DNA of 64,000 bases from Pelodera strongyloides (Eukaryota > Nematoda > Chromadorea > Rhabditida > Rhabditidae), in assembly GCA_036852015.1 (NCBI GenBank), contig JAANDG010000009.1:1-64000 (forward strand), written 5' to 3'. The notes under the pieces were generated by a model. That model was not told the DNA's origin. It searched no databases and was given only the letters and a program-made list of their open reading frames with translations. The first letter of the stretch is position 1. Each line of letters starts with the position of its first letter. The translations under genes and the position numbers were made by a program. Shown here in pieces: positions 61,146 to 64,000 of the stretch.

Positions 61146-61233
61146 GCAATTCCACCGCTGTAATAGCACACTTTCTACCGATTCTTCTCGCCAACTTGGA
61201 TCGATATTAGAATTGAGGAACAGATTAAAACAG
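61146..61233 (+). CDS. First visible exon of the MOSPD2-like gene
   Basis: Acceptor TTAATTTTAG, donor GTACTT. Two frames are open for most of its length. The one giving LGSILELRNRLKQ is chosen because it ends in phase 0, joining the 61457 exon, and gives the charged helix expected before a CRAL-TRIO N-lobe. The long ORF over 61289-61741 partly runs through intron; the real exon begins at the TATCCAG acceptor (61456). Confidence 0.6.
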
Positions 61234-63912
61234 GTACTTTTTATTCATTTTACACCAATTTTTATCCTTATCATTTCTGCTGCAAACAGTGCGGGCGGCA
61301 CGTTGTTATACTGCGCCGTTCCAATGTATTACGCAGCTTGTGCGCAGCTTGCAAGCCATATTATTCTTCCAAAAAGGTGTTGGTGCGCTGTACGCCGCAA
61401 CCAAGCCAGTTGTACGCGAAATTTTTTATTTAAACTGTAAACCCGTTTTTATCCAGGAGGGTCATCTACGGCGTTGTTCTCCCTCTGACGTGCATCTGGT
61501 CCAGTCTGCGGATTGGTGGCTAAATGCCTTCCTCCTCGCTTATGACTACGACATTGATGTCGCCTACGCCGTCGTACTAGAATGCCTGAAGTGGAGACAT
61601 AACTTTGATGTGGAACGTTGGTTTTTCAGTATTTTTATTTGTTTGTTTTATATTTTGGAGTTGAAGGAATCAATATGTCCCAATGTGAGAAGGGCTTTGG
61701 AATTTAGACACAAAAACCGTCCACAAAACACTAGCTGGTGAAGCTGCGATTATCAAAACGTCCCACATTGTGAATAACAATAAGCAAGCACACCGTATTC
61801 CTAAGCCCTAAGCCTAAGATTGAGCCGAAGCCTTACTCTGGCAAATCATGATCGTGCACAAGGTACAGAGTTTTTACACATTCTTCATAAAAGGCCGTTC
61901 AGATCTGAGCATGCTGGCTCTGAAACCGCTCTTGGACAGAAAACACATGTACGTACACGGTTACGACGTCGAGAGAAATTCAATAAGTGAGATATTTTTA
62001 TTATTTTGACTTTTCGAATTAAATAACACAAGTTTACATTTTGCAGGCCGTAGATTTGAAAGGAATTTTTCTCAAACTATGTTGTGTAGTATTGTTTTCG
62101 CGAGATGTTGGGTGAGCTAGAGAAACCGTGATTTTAGTTTGTATCGAAAACTGCGCGGGATTATTTTACTTTTCGAACTTGTGAAGAGTTATGTATGGTA
62201 CGTTGTTTTTAAATGTGTGCAGGAAGGCAATGCAGTTGTCCAGTATATATTTCACAACCACGTGTCATACCGCGTTAAATCTACCTTTTAGTATGGATGA
62301 ATCTACGTGAGCACTCGCCCGGTGAAAAACCTTGCCAACTTTTTGCTTACTGGATCGAAAGACATTTTGTGGAAACACATGGAGCTCCTCTTACATTATT
62401 AATAGACGCAACTGGTTCGTCGTTAATGAATATGGTAGGTATCTATTATATAAAAGAGTATCTGTAGCGTAATTTGCATACCGATGTGCGTTACGGAAAT
62501 GCAAATTTTCGGCAATTGTTCCGCGTGTTCGGGTATAAAAAGAGTGTCGCAGCTCAATAACGAAGTATGCATATGCAATTGTTTCCTATTATGTTAATTT
62601 CTTATGATACGTTAGAAAATTTGTATATAAGTATGCCCATGCTAAATAAATCATATTTCCGTGTAAGTCGCCTCCGGCGGCGTCAGCCGACTGGTATTTA
62701 TATATCTTATTATATAAAGGAGGAGAGTTTGTCACGGGTTTGTTTTTATGTGCACAACGAAAGCTGCTCATAAAGAAAATTCTTCCATCGAAATAGCATA
62801 CAAAATCTTTGCCGCTGGGGGGATTCGAACCCACAGCAGCACACAATCACTCGCTTCACAGTCCAACGCTCTACCTGCTGAGCTATGCTAGCTTATGACA
62901 AGGATAATCCTCTGCCCTACATACAGCACCTTCAATAGCAAATTTGCATGGTAGCCTTAGTCGAGTGGTGATCCAAACTGATTATTATACGTTTCCACAA
63001 TCAGAGACGTGTGAAGGTGTGGGAGGAGAAAGAGACGAGAGTGAACTTTTTAAATTGCAGAAATCCTTTTTTTAAATAGGGAAACAATCGGCCGAAGGCC
63101 GATTCTTCCAGTCGGAGAAGAGCCCGTAGGGCTCTTCGAACGGCTGGTTTGTTTATATAACAAAAGAGCGCATACATGTTGTAGAAATTACAAAGGCAGT
63201 GATTTCCGAGAAGGGGGCTTCTGTCCAGAGAGGCTTGTGCGATGTTTCTCAAGGAAATTTACTGATAAAGTACTGCGACTGCGCCGCACACCTAAGGCGA
63301 ACCTCATGCGCGCGCCCCGCGCTCCCTAGCTAGACGCATTCATTGCGCGTTGTTGTGTGAGGTTTGGATAAAGATAATTTTACTGTAAAAAATAATAATA
63401 AATAAACAAAAAATATTTTTGATTGGATTATCTTTTTTTAGGATTTCGATTTCTTCAAGTTCGTCTTTCACTGTTTAAAGTTTTATTATCCAAATACGGT
63501 GCACGATATGCTCATATTTGATTCGCCTGCTATTTTGAACGCTAGCTGGAAGGTTCGTTCTAGAAGTTTAAGATTTTATAGTTTATAATAAATCGTACCA
63601 ATTAAAATGTAAAATGACTGTCTGCCCACCAAATTATTAATTTTTCTATGTGGGATGTGTTTGAAAGAGTCTTTATAATGTATTCCAATTAAATTGTCTG
63701 CACCCATCAGGTGAATGCCTGAAACAGTCACAATACTTTGAATGAGGCTTTCATAAACCAGGTACTATACCTCTTTAAATAGCCAAAAAGTTCCCTTTCA
63801 GGTAATGCGTAGCTGGTTGGACGCAGCGCACCCTCAAATGAACTTAGTGGACAAAGTGTCGGTAAAGCAATACATACACAGCGTGTACTTACCGCAACAC
63901 ATGGGTGGAGAG
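61146..63912 (+). CDS. CRAL-TRIO domain protein, MOSPD2-like (3' end outside window)
   Basis: Six exons: 61146-61233, 61457-61616, 61903-61986, 62292-62434, 63442-63552 and 63802-63912, in consistent phases, about 230 residues. CRAL-TRIO (Sec14-type) domains hold lipids in a hydrophobic pocket. The frame shows an N-terminal helix SILELRNRLKQ, a DVHLVQSADWWLNAFLLAYD segment with ECLKWRHNFDVE, MYVHGYDVERNSI, QLFAYWIERHF, LTLLIDATGSSLMNM, FFKFVFHCLKFYYPNTVHDM and the late motif YLPQHMGGE. Segment order and the YLP.HMGG motif most resemble MOSPD2, whose MSP domain and membrane anchor would follow beyond the window. Other CRAL-TRIO families cannot be excluded. The first exon enters in phase 2, so at least one 5' exon with the ATG lies upstream, not identified. 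Confidence 0.78.
62195..62279. repeat. Right-end fragment of MITE subfamily C
   Basis: TTTCACAACCACGTGTCATACCGCGTTAA just upstream of the 62292 exon acceptor. Confidence 0.55.
62809..62892 (-). repeat. tRNA-like sequence (SINE or tRNA pseudogene)
   Basis: On the minus strand: GCTAGCATAGCTCAGCAGGT with a perfect D-stem (GCTC/GAGC), a CTGTGAA anticodon-like loop (GTG), and GGGTTCGAATCCCCCC. The anticodon stem and acceptor stem pair poorly and the variable region is too long, so it is not a working tRNA gene. In a MOSPD2-like intron. Confidence 0.6.
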
Positions 63913-64000
63913 GTACGATAATTCTCGGTTTTTTGGCAACGGTAGCAGAGACCTAATAGTAGTCTAACCACATGCGGTAGGCACTAGGCACTGTTAATAC

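Noticed and set aside
61289..61741. Single 150-residue ORF as a gene
   Set aside because: Only its middle (61457-61616) is CRAL-TRIO-like; the start and end read through introns with clear splice sites.
62809..62892. Functional tRNA gene (anticodon GTG)
   Set aside because: Good D-arm and T-loop but anticodon and acceptor stems do not pair and the variable region is too long.

Overview
The window is nuclear DNA of an invertebrate animal. Genes are broken into many small exons (18-300 bases) with GT...AG introns. Introns are packed with short palindromic transposons, tRNA-derived SINEs and microsatellites, and no bacterial-style ORF runs exist. Almost every long ORF is a chance or repeat ORF; the real coding sequence lies in short exons that I joined by reading frame, splice phase and protein similarity judged by eye. 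The phylum cannot be fixed from what I can see.

Layout, all three host genes on the + strand. (1) 14-32743: the 3' part of an UNC79 gene, encoding the large HEAT/ARM-type auxiliary subunit of the NALCN sodium-leak channel complex. About 45 exons give roughly 1,600 C-terminal residues ending at a TAA; the 5' third lies before the window. (2) 40582-57820: a Shroom-family gene. A Ser/Gln-rich linker is followed by the Rho-kinase-binding ASD2 coiled coil, which is split over the last four coding exons. No PDZ domain is visible. (3) 61146 to beyond the window end: the start of a CRAL-TRIO protein resembling MOSPD2, with its lipid-binding domain reaching the window edge.

Mobile DNA. A young Ty3/Gypsy-type LTR retrotransposon (23444-26199, minus strand, 209-bp LTRs differing at two positions) sits inside an older palindromic MITE, which itself sits in an UNC79 intron. 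It keeps gag, protease and the integrase C-terminus, but reverse transcriptase, RNase H and the integrase core are missing without loss of frame. Around it are more than two dozen MITEs bounded by TTAA, in three related subfamilies, plus larger foldback elements. One foldback (2704-3324) has arms made of a TGGACACC minisatellite and an 8-bp target duplication. Another repeat family carries ACCAAATGG motifs, and at least six tRNA-derived SINE remnants are present.

The most unusual gene-level feature is a tandem triplication (85-bp units, 27446-27690) of an UNC79 intron 3' end plus the first part of the following exon, which creates decoy splice acceptors. I found no CRISPR array, rRNA gene or convincing intact tRNA gene.
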